37,597 bases of DNA from an uncultured Solobacterium sp. (GCA_900552125.1 URYK01000029.1:1-37597), one strand, 5' to 3'. Positions 1 to 6,750 are shown, counted from the first letter of the stretch. The notes: generated by a model not told the origin, from the letters alone. A program made the numbers and translations.

Positions 1-60
1 TAAGCTTTTTGGAATTTTAGGCTGATAGCAAAGAAATAAACATTTTCCATCTATTAAAAT

Positions 61-94
61 TATATTAAACATTATATTTCTTATATTAAACATT
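61..94 (+). promoter_or_regulatory. Two 13-bp direct repeats upstream of metK-like/agrB promoter
   Basis: TATATTAAACATT occurs at 61-73 and again, identically, at 82-94, a start-to-start distance of 21 bp (two helical turns). The second copy ends five bases before the candidate -35. Tandem repeats at a 21-22 bp period just upstream of -35 are the layout bound by LytTR regulators such as AgrA. A looser copy (tattaaaat) begins at 52. No regulator gene is in view, so the binding protein is inferred. Confidence 0.5.
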
Positions 95-99
95 AATAA

Positions 100-128
100 T
101 TGATAATACATTTTTCACATTTTATATT
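100..128 (+). promoter_or_regulatory. Candidate promoter for metK-like/agrB
   Basis: TTGATA at 100-105 and TATATT at 123-128 are separated by 17 bp; TATTAT at 125-130 is an alternative -10. Transcription would begin near 135, leaving a leader of about 20 nt, too short for a SAM riboswitch. Confidence 0.45.
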
Positions 129-156
129 ATACATAATTAAACAAGGAGGACTAATA

Positions 157-1254
157 ATGAAAAATTATTTTTTTACATCAGAAAGTGTAGTTGAAGGTCA
201 CCCAGATAAAATCTGTGATAAAATAGCCGACTCAATTTTAGATTATGCTTTATCTAAAGACAAAAATAGCAAAATGGCTGTCGAAGCTTCAATAAAAGAT
301 AATTTTATACTTATTTTTGGTGAAGCAAACACTAAATGTAATATTGATTATGAAACAATTGCAAAAAATGTTTTAAAAGATGCTGGCTATAAAGAAAATT
401 ATGAAGTACTTATTAAAGTAAATAAACAATCTTCTGAGATAAATGCTGCCGTTACTAAGAATAATGAAGAAATAGCTGCTGGAGATCAAGGAATAATGTT
501 TGGATTTGCTTGTGATGAAACTGATGAATTAATGCCAGCCCCTATTTATTATGCTCATAAATTAGCATTAAAACTTCGAGATATACAAAAAAAATATGAC
601 GAATTAGGTCCAGACGGAAAAACACAGGTAACGGTTCAGTATAAAGATAATGTTGTAAACAGTATCGACTCAATCGTTATATCAACTCAACATTCTCCTA
701 ATATCGACCTTGAATCAATTAAAGAAATTATAATCAATGAAGTAATTATTCCAACAATACCAAAGTCATTGATTACACTAAATACAAAATATCTGATTAA
801 CCCTAGTGGAAGTTTTATTGTTGGCGGAAGTTTTGGTGATTCAGGAACAACAGGAAGAAAAATTGTTTGTGATACTTACGGAGGATATTCTCGAGTTGGT
901 GGTGGTTGTTTATCTTCAAAAGATCCAAGCAAAGTTGATAGGAGTGCAGCTTATTATTGTAGATATGTTGCCAAAAACATTGTTGCAAATGGATTAGCTA
1001 AAAAATGTGAGATTGGTGTCTCATATGCAATAGGCTGTGTAAATCCAATTTCAATTTATATTGATACATTTGGAACATCAATTTTACCCGAAGAACAATT
1101 AGAAGAAATTATTTCTAAAAATTTTGATTTTAGTGTTACTAACATTATTAATGAGCTAGATTTACGTAGACCTATATATACACAAACTTCCTGCTATGGA
1201 CATTTTGGAAGAAATATTTTTCCATGGGAAAAAATTAAGGAATTAAAATTATAA
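157..1254 (+). CDS. metK: Divergent S-adenosylmethionine synthetase (MetK family)
   Basis: MetK makes S-adenosylmethionine from methionine and ATP in the cytoplasm. The 365-residue product is near family length (about 380-400). It shows GHPDKICD (H15, D17), AAGDQG (107-112), the TGRK pair R234/K235, KDPSKVDRSAAY (K255, K259, D261) and the C-terminal YGHFGR. Start ATG 157 is chosen because AAGGAGGA lies at 143-150; an upstream in-frame start at 100 has no ribosome binding site. Several normally invariant positions differ: NPSGR is NPSGS (S219), GGP is GGS, the ARHGGGAFSG motif reads SRVGGGCLSS. This suggests a specialised paralogue rather than the housekeeping enzyme. It is followed after one base by an agrB-like gene. 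Confidence 0.9.
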   Translation: MKNYFFTSESVVEGHPDKICDKIADSILDYALSKDKNSKMAVEASIKDNFILIFGEANTKCNIDYETIAKNVLKDAGYKENYEVLIKVNKQSSEINAAVTKNNEEIAAGDQGIMFGFACDETDELMPAPIYYAHKLALKLRDIQKKYDELGPDGKTQVTVQYKDNVVNSIDSIVISTQHSPNIDLESIKEIIINEVIIPTIPKSLITLNTKYLINPSGSFIVGGSFGDSGTTGRKIVCDTYGGYSRVGGGCLSSKDPSKVDRSAAYYCRYVAKNIVANGLAKKCEIGVSYAIGCVNPISIYIDTFGTSILPEEQLEEIISKNFDFSVTNIINELDLRRPIYTQTSCYGHFGRNIFPWEKIKELKL

Positions 1255-1255
1255 T

Positions 1256-1768
1256 ATGAATTATATCTTAAACCAATTAAGCAAAAATAAAATTATTAAT
1301 AAAAAAGAATTTGACGAATATAGATATGCATTAAATGTCTTACTTCTAAAATTTATTCATTACATTGTTATATTTGCTATCGCATTTAATAAGAATATTA
1401 TTACAGAAACAATCATATTCTTATACTGTTACTCTACCATAAGGTCATATATTGGTGGAATACATGCTCAAAACCCATTAATTTGTTTATTTATTTCAGT
1501 TTTATTTATTATAGGTCTAAAACTAATAATATATATTAATATCAATCCTATATTTTTAATAATTTTAATAATTATACTTTCATACTATTGGTATATAAAT
1601 TGTAAAAAAACTTTATCTAAAACTAAATTTCTTATACAATTAGTATTTATTAATATTGCTTCAATAATATTATTTTCATTTAATCAATTCACTTATATTA
1701 ATTGTATATTTTACGGATACATATTAAATATCATTTTATTTTATAGATATAAAAAAACATTAAGATAA
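1256..1768 (+). CDS. agrB: AgrB-type accessory gene regulator protease/exporter
   Basis: AgrB proteins are membrane cysteine proteases that cleave and cyclise the AgrD pro-peptide into a signalling peptide. The 170-residue product is strongly hydrophobic with several membrane segments. The family motif is present: R63, GG at 67-68, H70 and C77, with the seven-residue His-Cys spacing seen in Staphylococcus AgrB. It starts one base after the metK-like stop, with AAGGAA at 1239-1244 as a weak ribosome binding site, so the two genes are almost certainly cotranscribed and translationally coupled. No AgrD, AgrC or AgrA gene is visible in the window, so the peptide substrate is unknown. The family call is firm; the role is inferred. 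Confidence 0.85.
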   Translation: MNYILNQLSKNKIINKKEFDEYRYALNVLLLKFIHYIVIFAIAFNKNIITETIIFLYCYSTIRSYIGGIHAQNPLICLFISVLFIIGLKLIIYININPIFLIILIIILSYYWYINCKKTLSKTKFLIQLVFINIASIILFSFNQFTYINCIFYGYILNIILFYRYKKTLR

Positions 1769-1778
1769 AAATATTTTT

Positions 1779-1794
1779 GGAGTATAAATACTCT
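1779..1794 (+). repeat. Short hairpin after agrB-like gene
   Basis: GAGTAT (1780-1785), a two-base loop and ATACTC (1788-1793) form a perfect small inverted repeat eleven bases after the agrB-like stop. No clear T-run follows, so it is at most a weak terminator. Confidence 0.3.
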
Positions 1795-1949
1795 AGTTTC
1801 ACTAAATAATTGCTATCAAGCACAATGTTAGCACAAAAAAGCTATCATTATAGTAAATATAAGTCATATATTATTAATCATAAAATATCTAATTATATTT
1901 ATAAAATAAAGTTAAAGGAAACTTTTTATAAATTCTATTCTTGTATATT

Positions 1950-1995
1950 GAACAGAAAAACAAGATTGTATTTCTTGTATTCTGTTCTTTTTTTA
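1950..1995 (+). terminator. Rho-independent terminator of the metK-like/agrB unit
   Basis: GAACAGAAAAACAAG (1950-1964) pairs with CTTGTATTCTGTTC (1974-1987) with one bulge, followed by a run of T. It lies about 180 bases after agrB; the stretch 1769-1949 contains no convincing gene, including no AgrD-like peptide that I could identify. Confidence 0.7.
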
Positions 1996-2019
1996 TTTTA
2001 CATAATTCGAGCTCCTCCT

Positions 2020-2053
2020 CTCCTCTCTTTGAAATCAAATTCAAAGAGAGGAG
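2020..2053 (+). promoter_or_regulatory. Hairpin sequestering the ribosome binding site of the next gene
   Basis: CTCCTCTCTTTGAA (2020-2033) is perfectly complementary to TTCAAAGAGAGGAG (2040-2053) with a six-base loop. The right arm is the purine-rich Shine-Dalgarno sequence for the GTG start at 2063. No T-run follows, so this is not a terminator; it would block translation until opened. Confidence 0.65.
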
Positions 2054-2062
2054 CAATAATAA

Positions 2063-2524
2063 GTGGTTATATTTGATTATAAAAAAAGAGATTTCAAAGA
2101 AATTAAGACAAACAATAAAAAGAAATATTTTATTAAACAAGGCAAAGAATTTATTGAAGTTCCAATAGAAGTATATAGAATATACAAAGCCGATTATATG
2201 AAAACATACAGATTATTGAAAAGAAAACAAGGACTTTCTCAATTAACTTATGAAGAAGATTTCATGCAAAATAATATTATAGATATGGATAAGTATTATG
2301 TTGAACAAATCAATAAAAAAGAATTAATACATAAGCTATCTAAAGCAATAAAATTATTGAACAACGAACAATACTGCATTATATATTGGATATATTTTAA
2401 GGAAGAAACTGAAGCATCAGTTGCTAAAAAATTAAATATATCTCAACAAGCATTGAACTGGAAGAAGAAAAAAATTCTTCTTTTTTTAAAGAATCATTTG
2501 TTAAACTCGTCAAACAGTAACTAA
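2063..2524 (+). CDS. Small sigma-70-like/helix-turn-helix protein of an integrative element
   Basis: The 153-residue product resembles the short sigma-70-family-like proteins carried near the integrase end of Firmicute conjugative elements. The C-terminal part (about 90-150) is a region-4-like helix-turn-helix, recognisable by an EASVAKKLNISQQALNWKKK pattern. The N-terminal half is lysine and tyrosine rich and lacks a region-2 core promoter-binding domain. The start is GTG 2063, with AGAGGAG at 2047-2053 inside a 14-bp hairpin. These proteins are thought to regulate element transcription; here that is inferred from family and position. Confidence 0.7.
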   Translation: MVIFDYKKRDFKEIKTNNKKKYFIKQGKEFIEVPIEVYRIYKADYMKTYRLLKRKQGLSQLTYEEDFMQNNIIDMDKYYVEQINKKELIHKLSKAIKLLNNEQYCIIYWIYFKEETEASVAKKLNISQQALNWKKKKILLFLKNHLLNSSNSN

Positions 2525-2530
2525 TCCTAG

Positions 2531-2547
2531 TGAGAATAAAATTCTCA
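2531..2547 (+). repeat. Hairpin immediately before a ribosome binding site
   Basis: TGAGAAT (2531-2537) and ATTCTCA (2541-2547) are perfect arms with a three-base loop, just upstream of the AAAGGAG at 2549-2555 that serves the next gene. It lies seven bases after the previous stop codon. There is no T-run; a translational or processing role is possible but unproven. Confidence 0.45.
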
Positions 2548-2564
2548 GAAAGGAGTACATAAAT

Positions 2565-2927
2565 ATGGAGAAAACAAAAATATTAGTGCTTGTAAAAGCA
2601 AATTCATCACCATTTGCAAAAGAGGTGCTTCAGTACCAAGAAGAACTAATTAGGCAAAATATTGATTTATCCAAAGTCACTTTGTGTGGAACGTATCGTT
2701 TTATAGGAAAGGAACTCAATTTTAATTCATATAAAGAATCATGTATCATTCAAAAAATCAGATCACGTGCTATTGATAAAGTCATTATTACCTCAAAAAG
2801 CGTTATTTCTTCTGATATATCAGTATGTATTGATTTTGAATATTTTTGTAATCATTATGATGTAGATTTAGTAGAGCTATCTTCTTTATTTCAAGTTGTC
2901 GATGATATTATTAGAATTCCGTGGTAA
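2565..2927 (+). CDS. Hypothetical protein, possible degenerate resolvase-like fold
   Basis: I do not recognise this 120-residue protein with confidence. AAAGGAG at 2549-2555 supports the ATG start. The pattern of an early beta strand (KILVLVKANSS), a helix, a second strand and then DKVIITSKSVISSDIS recalls the N-terminal catalytic domain of serine recombinases, but the usual RVS motif and catalytic arrangement are not clear. It sits between two sigma-like genes in an integrative element. It could be a regulatory relic of a recombinase or an unrelated accessory protein. Confidence 0.5.
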   Translation: MEKTKILVLVKANSSPFAKEVLQYQEELIRQNIDLSKVTLCGTYRFIGKELNFNSYKESCIIQKIRSRAIDKVIITSKSVISSDISVCIDFEYFCNHYDVDLVELSSLFQVVDDIIRIPW

Positions 2928-2934
2928 TGTCATT

Positions 2935-3348
2935 ATGAATTATAATTATAAAAATGAATATAAAAAATGGTATGCTTGGAAAGAAAAAGAAGAAGAAATT
3001 TTAAGAACATTAAATGTTCCTCAAGCAGTCATCAATCAATTAAGAGATTATGATTATGAACAATTCAAAACTGATAGAAGATATAAAACTAGACATTTAC
3101 TTTTTGATGATAACTTTTTTATCAATCGAGCTATCTATGATAAAAAACAATACTTAACACTAAACGATTTATTAGATGATATTGAAAATGAAGCATTATA
3201 TGAGTATCTAAAAAATAGTGATAAAAAAATATTGGAAATAATAATACTGAAAATTCAAGGCTATTCTATCAGAGAGATATCCAAAATGACCGGACTAACA
3301 ACTAATCAAATTTATAAGAGAATAAAAAAATTAAAAAAAATTTTATAA
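2935..3348 (+). CDS. Second sigma-70-like regulatory protein of the element
   Basis: The 137-residue product has an N-terminal WKEKEEEILRTL-type helix followed by a QLRDYDYEQFKTDRRYK segment, a pattern I associate with sigma-like proteins of Firmicute mobile elements. The C-terminal 50 residues form a region-4-type helix-turn-helix (SIREISKMTGLTTNQIYKRI). Start ATG 2935 is preferred; ATG 2902 overlaps the previous gene by 26 bases and is possible, and neither has a strong ribosome binding site, suggesting translational coupling to the upstream gene. No region-2 domain is visible, so it may act as a regulator rather than a complete sigma factor. Confidence 0.7.
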   Translation: MNYNYKNEYKKWYAWKEKEEEILRTLNVPQAVINQLRDYDYEQFKTDRRYKTRHLLFDDNFFINRAIYDKKQYLTLNDLLDDIENEALYEYLKNSDKKILEIIILKIQGYSIREISKMTGLTTNQIYKRIKKLKKIL

Positions 3349-3781
3349 AAGTGGCGAAAATGGGGTTTTCAAAACGCATATATAGTGAGGGGGAATTCAT
3401 TACTCCTCACTATTGAGTTCTTTGAAAACCGAATAACATCTATTGGATACGTTCCCATCTTATGAGCTATTTATTGAATACGCCATGACCTATATAAAAA
3501 TATATAATCTTTTTTTTAGTAAGCGAATAATATCTCAATATAAAAATGATTGGCAATCATTTAGCGATGAAATAAGATGAGGGATCATGATACTCCTGCA
3601 CTGCAGTTGTGTGAGATACCACACGAAGATGAAATTTCTGTGAAAGATAATAGCCATATCTTGTCCAATAGGATTCCCTTTAGTTTTCGGGTTATCAGGG
3701 ATAAATAGAAAACTACGATTCATATAAAACATAACAGACCAGTCTTTTTTAGGCTGGTCTTTACATAAGGAGGTTCTTACT
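3349..3781 (+). other. 433-base noncoding region, candidate structured RNA
   Basis: No credible gene lies here. At 3364-3373 GGTTTTCAAA pairs with TTTGAAAACC at 3421-3430, enclosing a second stem ATAGTGAGG (3382-3390) with CCTCACTAT (3405-3413). Further on are two related blocks, TATTGGATACG (3441) and TATTGAATACG (3472), a GTGTG/CACAC stem near 3610-3625, AAGATA/TATCTT near 3645-3662, and a 10-bp hairpin at 3736-3760. The density of dyads suggests an RNA or a cluster of operators between the sigma-like and toxin genes. Confidence 0.5.
3736..3760 (+). terminator. Hairpin upstream of mazF-like gene, weak terminator or attenuator
   Basis: AGACCAGTCT (3736-3745) pairs with AGGCTGGTCT (3751-3760), one wobble, loop of five T. 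Only a short T stretch follows, and the ribosome binding site AAGGAGG (3767-3773) lies just downstream, so it could also modulate translation. Confidence 0.4.
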
Positions 3782-4141
3782 TTGAAAATTAAACGTGGTC
3801 AAATATATTTAGCAGATTTAAAAGATGCACAAGGCTCTGAACAAGGTGGAATCAGGCCTGTTCTCGTTGTTCAAAACAACAGGGGTAATAAATATAGTCC
3901 TACTATTATTATTGCCTGCATAACAAGTAAAACTCATACAAAGCATCACTTACCAACACATTACTATATACCAGAATCTATAGGATTAAAGTATCCTTCA
4001 ATTGTAATGATGGAACAAATAAGAGTCATCGATAAGTCAAGAATTATTAAATATATAGGAAGTGTATCTCCTAAATTCATGAACATTTTAGATAAAAAAA
4101 TACTGATTAGTCTTGGTATTCAACAAAAAAAGCAAATGTGA
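3782..4141 (+). CDS. MazF/PemK-family mRNA interferase toxin
   Basis: MazF toxins cleave single-stranded RNA at short sequences and are normally held inactive by an antitoxin. The 119-residue product has the family hallmarks: KIKRGQIYLADL at the start, GSEQGGIRPVLVVQNN, and an ITS motif. The catalytic Arg and Thr correspond to R25 and T48, matching the positions in Bacillus subtilis EndoA. Start is TTG 3782 behind AAGGAGG (3767-3773). No antitoxin gene lies directly upstream or downstream, where one would be expected. It is carried between the sigma-like and excisionase-like genes of the element, which suggests a stability or regulatory role. The family call is strong. Confidence 0.9.
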   Translation: MKIKRGQIYLADLKDAQGSEQGGIRPVLVVQNNRGNKYSPTIIIACITSKTHTKHHLPTHYYIPESIGLKYPSIVMMEQIRVIDKSRIIKYIGSVSPKFMNILDKKILISLGIQQKKQM

Positions 4142-4208
4142 AAAATTAAATTTTGTACATTAGAAATTTTAAATTATTTAAATTAAGATATAGAAGGAGA
4201 TAGAAATT

Positions 4209-4469
4209 ATGCAACAAAAAAATTATCTAGAAACTCCAAAGTTTACAGGTAGAAATGTACCTATTGAAGAAATTGCTAAAGCAACTGGAAAATCACCTTA
4301 CTTTCTTAGAGAAGCGTTAAAGCAAGGGATTATGCACTTTGGCTACGCATTTCGAAAAGATGGAGCAAAAAACTATTCGTTTTATTGTCCAGACAAACTT
4401 GTATGGGAAGAATTGGGTTATTTTAAAGAAAATACGGAGGTAAATAATCAATGGCTCAAAGAAAAGTAG
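4209..4469 (+). CDS. Excisionase-like small DNA-binding protein
   Basis: The 86-residue protein has a winged-helix/helix-turn-helix pattern: NVPIEEIAKATGKSPYFLRE, followed by a short basic wing and a FYCPDKLVWEELGY tail. Small proteins of this type sit directly before the integrase in many Firmicute elements and steer excision. AAGGAGA at 4194-4200 supports the start. Its last 19 bases overlap the integrase gene in another frame, so the two are cotranscribed and coupled. Role is inferred from family resemblance and position. Confidence 0.75.
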   Translation: MQQKNYLETPKFTGRNVPIEEIAKATGKSPYFLREALKQGIMHFGYAFRKDGAKNYSFYCPDKLVWEELGYFKENTEVNNQWLKEK

Positions 4470-5542
4470 AAAGACTCCCTAAAGGTTTTGGTGGTGTTGT
4501 CTTTATGAAAGGTAATCGTTCAAAACCTTATGTTGTACGTATTAAGGTTGGTACAACAATTAACGAAGAAAAAGGAACAGCATATCCAAAATACAAAATC
4601 ATTGGATATGCTAAAACTCGAAAAGATGGTATCATGATGCTTCAAAATTATCATGATAATCCCTATAACTTTGAAAATCACTATACATTTGCAGATATTT
4701 ATAGAAAAGCATTTGATCAATTTATAGCTGATAAATCTAAATCAAGCATACAAGCATACAAATCTGCCTTTAAAGTATGCGAAGAATTACATAACATTGA
4801 ATTTAAAGAAATCAGAACAATTCAACTGCAAAGAGTAATTGACAATAGTGGAAAAAATTATCCAACACTAAAAAAAATTAAAGTCTTATTTAATGTTATG
4901 TATAAATATGCAATGATGTACGAACTATGTCCAAAAGATAATTCAAAGTACGTTGATATTTTAAAATTCAAAAAACAAAATCCTAACGCAAGGGATCGTA
5001 ACCCTTTTTCAAAAAAGAATATTGATCTATTCTGGTCAATGAAAGAAGATAAGTGGTATCAAATTCCACTAATACTGATTTATACTGGATTAAGAATTGG
5101 TGAACTTCTTGAACTTGAAAAAGAAAATATTAATTTAGAAGAACAATATTTTGATGTGATAAAAAGTAAAACAGAAAGTGGTGTACGTAGAGTTCCTATT
5201 GCTGATTGTATATTACCGTTCTTTAAAAGCTGGTATGAATATTCTCAAGCAAAGACACTCATATGCATGCCTAATATGAAACCGTTCAAATATCGAAATT
5301 ACTATGATTCATATTGGACACCTTTAATGGAACCATATGGACTTGCAAGTTTTACTCCGCATTGCACAAGACATACTTGTATTTCACTATTAGCAGAGGC
5401 AAGAGTTGATCAGACATCTATCAAACTTATTGTAGGTCATCGTGGTGCCATGTCATTGACAGAGAAAGTTTATACACATTTAGATATTAGTACTTTAGTA
5501 GAAGCAGTAAATAAAATGTATGTTCCTACAAAGATAAATTAG
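4451..5542 (+). CDS. int: Tyrosine-type site-specific integrase
   Basis: Catalyses integration and excision of the element through a 3'-phosphotyrosine intermediate. The 363-residue protein has an N-terminal arm-binding-type region (about 1-70), a core-binding SAM-like domain (about 78-165) and the catalytic domain. Visible catalytic residues are R215 (TGLRIGE), a lysine near K238/K240, H304-x-x-R307 (HCTRH), H330 (VGHRG) and the nucleophile Y341 (VYTHLD). GGAGG at 4436-4440 supports ATG 4451. It points toward the 3' end of rpsI, the likely target. All active-site residues are intact, so it should be functional. Confidence 0.95.
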   Translation: MAQRKVERLPKGFGGVVFMKGNRSKPYVVRIKVGTTINEEKGTAYPKYKIIGYAKTRKDGIMMLQNYHDNPYNFENHYTFADIYRKAFDQFIADKSKSSIQAYKSAFKVCEELHNIEFKEIRTIQLQRVIDNSGKNYPTLKKIKVLFNVMYKYAMMYELCPKDNSKYVDILKFKKQNPNARDRNPFSKKNIDLFWSMKEDKWYQIPLILIYTGLRIGELLELEKENINLEEQYFDVIKSKTESGVRRVPIADCILPFFKSWYEYSQAKTLICMPNMKPFKYRNYYDSYWTPLMEPYGLASFTPHCTRHTCISLLAEARVDQTSIKLIVGHRGAMSLTEKVYTHLDISTLVEAVNKMYVPTKIN

Positions 5543-5645
5543 CAATTCTCACACCACATTCTCTATAAAAAAAGAATCTGTCTCCAAAATAAAAAATAAA
5601 GCAACAATGAGCACATTTCAACTGCACATTCTTAGTGAGAGAAAA

Positions 5646-5674
5646 TGTTACTCTATTTGTTACCTTATTGTTAC
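5646..5674. repeat. Three TGTTAC repeats, candidate integrase arm sites
   Basis: TGTTAC occurs at 5646-5651, 5658-5663 and 5669-5674, spaced 12 and 11 bases apart, on one face of the helix. They lie between the integrase stop and the rpsI terminator, where the element end should be. Regularly spaced short direct repeats near the ends are what arm-binding domains of Tn916-type integrases recognise; this role is inferred. Confidence 0.4.
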
Positions 5675-5700
5675 TTTATAAGCGAATTTTATAAAATTTT

Positions 5701-5732
5701 AAAAAGAAAAAAGCCTATAAAATAAGGCTTTT
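5701..5732 (-). terminator. Terminator of rplM-rpsI
   Basis: On the minus strand AAAAGCCT (5732-5725) pairs with AGGCTTTT (5716-5709) over an eight-base loop, followed by TTCTTTTT. It lies 25 bases past the rpsI stop, so it appears to be the native terminator and places the element boundary beyond it. Confidence 0.8.
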
Positions 5733-5756
5733 CCCTGATTTTTCTCAAACTTTTTA

Positions 5757-6161
5757 CTAACGTTTTGAGAACTGAGGAGCACGACGTGCCGCTTTAAGAC
5801 CGTATTTCTTACGTTCTTTCATACGAGAATCACGTGTTACAAATCCTGCTGCTTTCAATGCTGGACGATAATCTGCACTTGCTTCCATTAAAGCACGAGT
5901 GATTCCGTGACGCATTGCACCAGCCTGACCTGTATAACCTCCACCTTTAACATTGATTTTAATATCAAACTGTCCTAATGTTTCTGTTAATTCAAGTGGT
6001 GAACGAACAACCATACGTAAAGTTTCTAGTGGTAAGTATTCTTCTAATGTTTTTCCATTAACAACGATATTACCACTACCCGGAGTCATAAAGACACGAG
6101 CAACAGAAGTTTTACGGCGTCCTGTACCATTGTAAGTTACTGTATTTTTCTTAGCTGCCAT
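5757..6161 (-). CDS. rpsI: 30S ribosomal protein S9
   Basis: Component of the small ribosomal subunit whose C-terminal tail reaches the decoding centre. The 134-residue protein has the family pattern [14 protein letters not shown] near the start, [19 protein letters not shown] in the middle and the universal C-terminus ending PQFSKR. It follows rplM after a 12-base gap, with AGGAGGAAT as ribosome binding site. The 3' end is intact although an integrative element lies immediately beyond, as expected if the element regenerates the gene end on insertion. Confidence 0.98.
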   Translation of the reverse strand: MAAKKNTVTYNGTGRRKTSVARVFMTPGSGNIVVNGKTLEEYLPLETLRMVVRSPLELTETLGQFDIKINVKGGGYTGQAGAMRHGITRALMEASADYRPALKAAGFVTRDSRMKERKKYGLKAARRAPQFSKR

Positions 6162-6173
6162 TTCTTATTCCTC

Positions 6174-6611
6174 CTAACCTTTGATATTCAGCTCTACTGG
6201 TTTCTGAGCTGTGTGTGGATGTTCACTACCTTCGTAAACAAATAAATGTCTACGCATTTTATCTCCTAGTTTTGTGTGAGGAATCATACCGTAAATAGCT
6301 CTTTCAACCCATTCAACAGTATAGTTTTCCTTCATTACACGAGCAGTACGTGTACGAAGTCCTCCAGCATAACCAGAGTGGTTGTAGTATTTTTTAGTGT
6401 CCAGTTTGTTTCCTGTCATTTCGATTTTGTCAGCGTTAATAACGATAACATAATCTCCACAGTCAACGTTTGGTGTGTAAGTAGGTTTATGTTTTCCTCT
6501 TAAAACAGATGCTACTTCTGTAGCTAGACGACCTAAAGTCTTACCTGTTCCGTCTACTATGTACCAAGTACGTTCAACTTCAGCAGGTTTAGCAAATGTA
6601 GTTTGGCGCAT
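6174..6611 (-). CDS. rplM: 50S ribosomal protein L13
   Basis: Early-assembling protein of the large ribosomal subunit. The 145-residue product shows RTWYIVDGTGKTLGRLAT, the GDYVIVINADKI core and the PHTKLGDKM segment, all typical for L13. It is the first gene of the two-gene rplM-rpsI operon and has its own promoter and a structured leader. In many Firmicutes it follows truA directly; here truA is 27.6 kb upstream, so independent transcription is needed. Confidence 0.98.
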   Translation of the reverse strand: MRQTTFAKPAEVERTWYIVDGTGKTLGRLATEVASVLRGKHKPTYTPNVDCGDYVIVINADKIEMTGNKLDTKKYYNHSGYAGGLRTRTARVMKENYTVEWVERAIYGMIPHTKLGDKMRRHLFVYEGSEHPHTAQKPVELNIKG

Positions 6612-6666
6612 TTCTATATCCTCCTATGTAGTTTCCGGGGCTACTAGGGCATAAGTGCCTATCTAA
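6612..6666 (-). promoter_or_regulatory. Structured leader of rplM (L13-leader-like)
   Basis: On the minus strand the leader has TAGGC...GCCCTA followed by GTAG-CCCCGGAAA-CTAC, two adjacent small stems just before AGGAGG (6617-6622). Firmicute rplM operons commonly carry an L13 leader that mediates autoregulation by the protein. I recognise the context and the two-stem layout but have not matched it to a model. Confidence 0.5.
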
Positions 6667-6667
6667 T

Positions 6668-6696
6668 AGTTTATATTCAAATCTCGATTTAGTCAA
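6668..6696 (-). promoter_or_regulatory. Promoter of rplM-rpsI
   Basis: On the minus strand, TTGACT (6696-6691) and TAAACT (6673-6668) are separated by 17 bp, upstream of the leader. The -35 is near consensus; the -10 is weaker. Confidence 0.55.
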
Positions 6697-6750
6697 TAAC
6701 TTTTTATCTTTTATGTTAAAAAAATCGCTGTCTTCTCAAATTTAATTTTT

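Larger units (their letters stand above)
1..5700. mobile_element. Right end of an integrative element (ICE/IME) adjoining rpsI
   Basis: The block carries a tyrosine integrase, an excisionase-like small protein, two small sigma-like proteins and a MazF toxin, all on the plus strand, and ends beside the 3' end of rpsI. This cassette order (sigma-like, noncoding region, Xis-like, Int) is typical of Tn916/Tn1549-related elements in Firmicutes. The left end and any conjugation genes lie outside the window. The right boundary is not resolved; it should fall between the integrase stop (5542) and the rpsI terminator (about 5700). Base composition of 1-3350 is clearly more AT-rich than the rest of the window, which supports transfer. 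Confidence 0.75.

Noticed and set aside
2..22. Open frame from the left edge ending KLFGILG-stop
   Set aside because: Only seven codons are visible; it might be the end of an upstream gene or peptide but cannot be called.
1..156. SAM riboswitch upstream of the metK-like gene
   Set aside because: The likely transcription start leaves about 20 bases of leader, and no riboswitch core pairing was seen.
1810..2076. 88-codon reading frame from TTG 1810 as a possible AgrD
   Set aside because: No AgrD-type ring motif, start codon without ribosome site, and it runs through the terminator at 1950-1995.
3362..3377. GGTTTTCAAAACG as an att copy of the rpsI end (TTCTCAAAACG)
   Set aside because: Similarity is short, interrupted, and the site lies inside the element rather than at its end.
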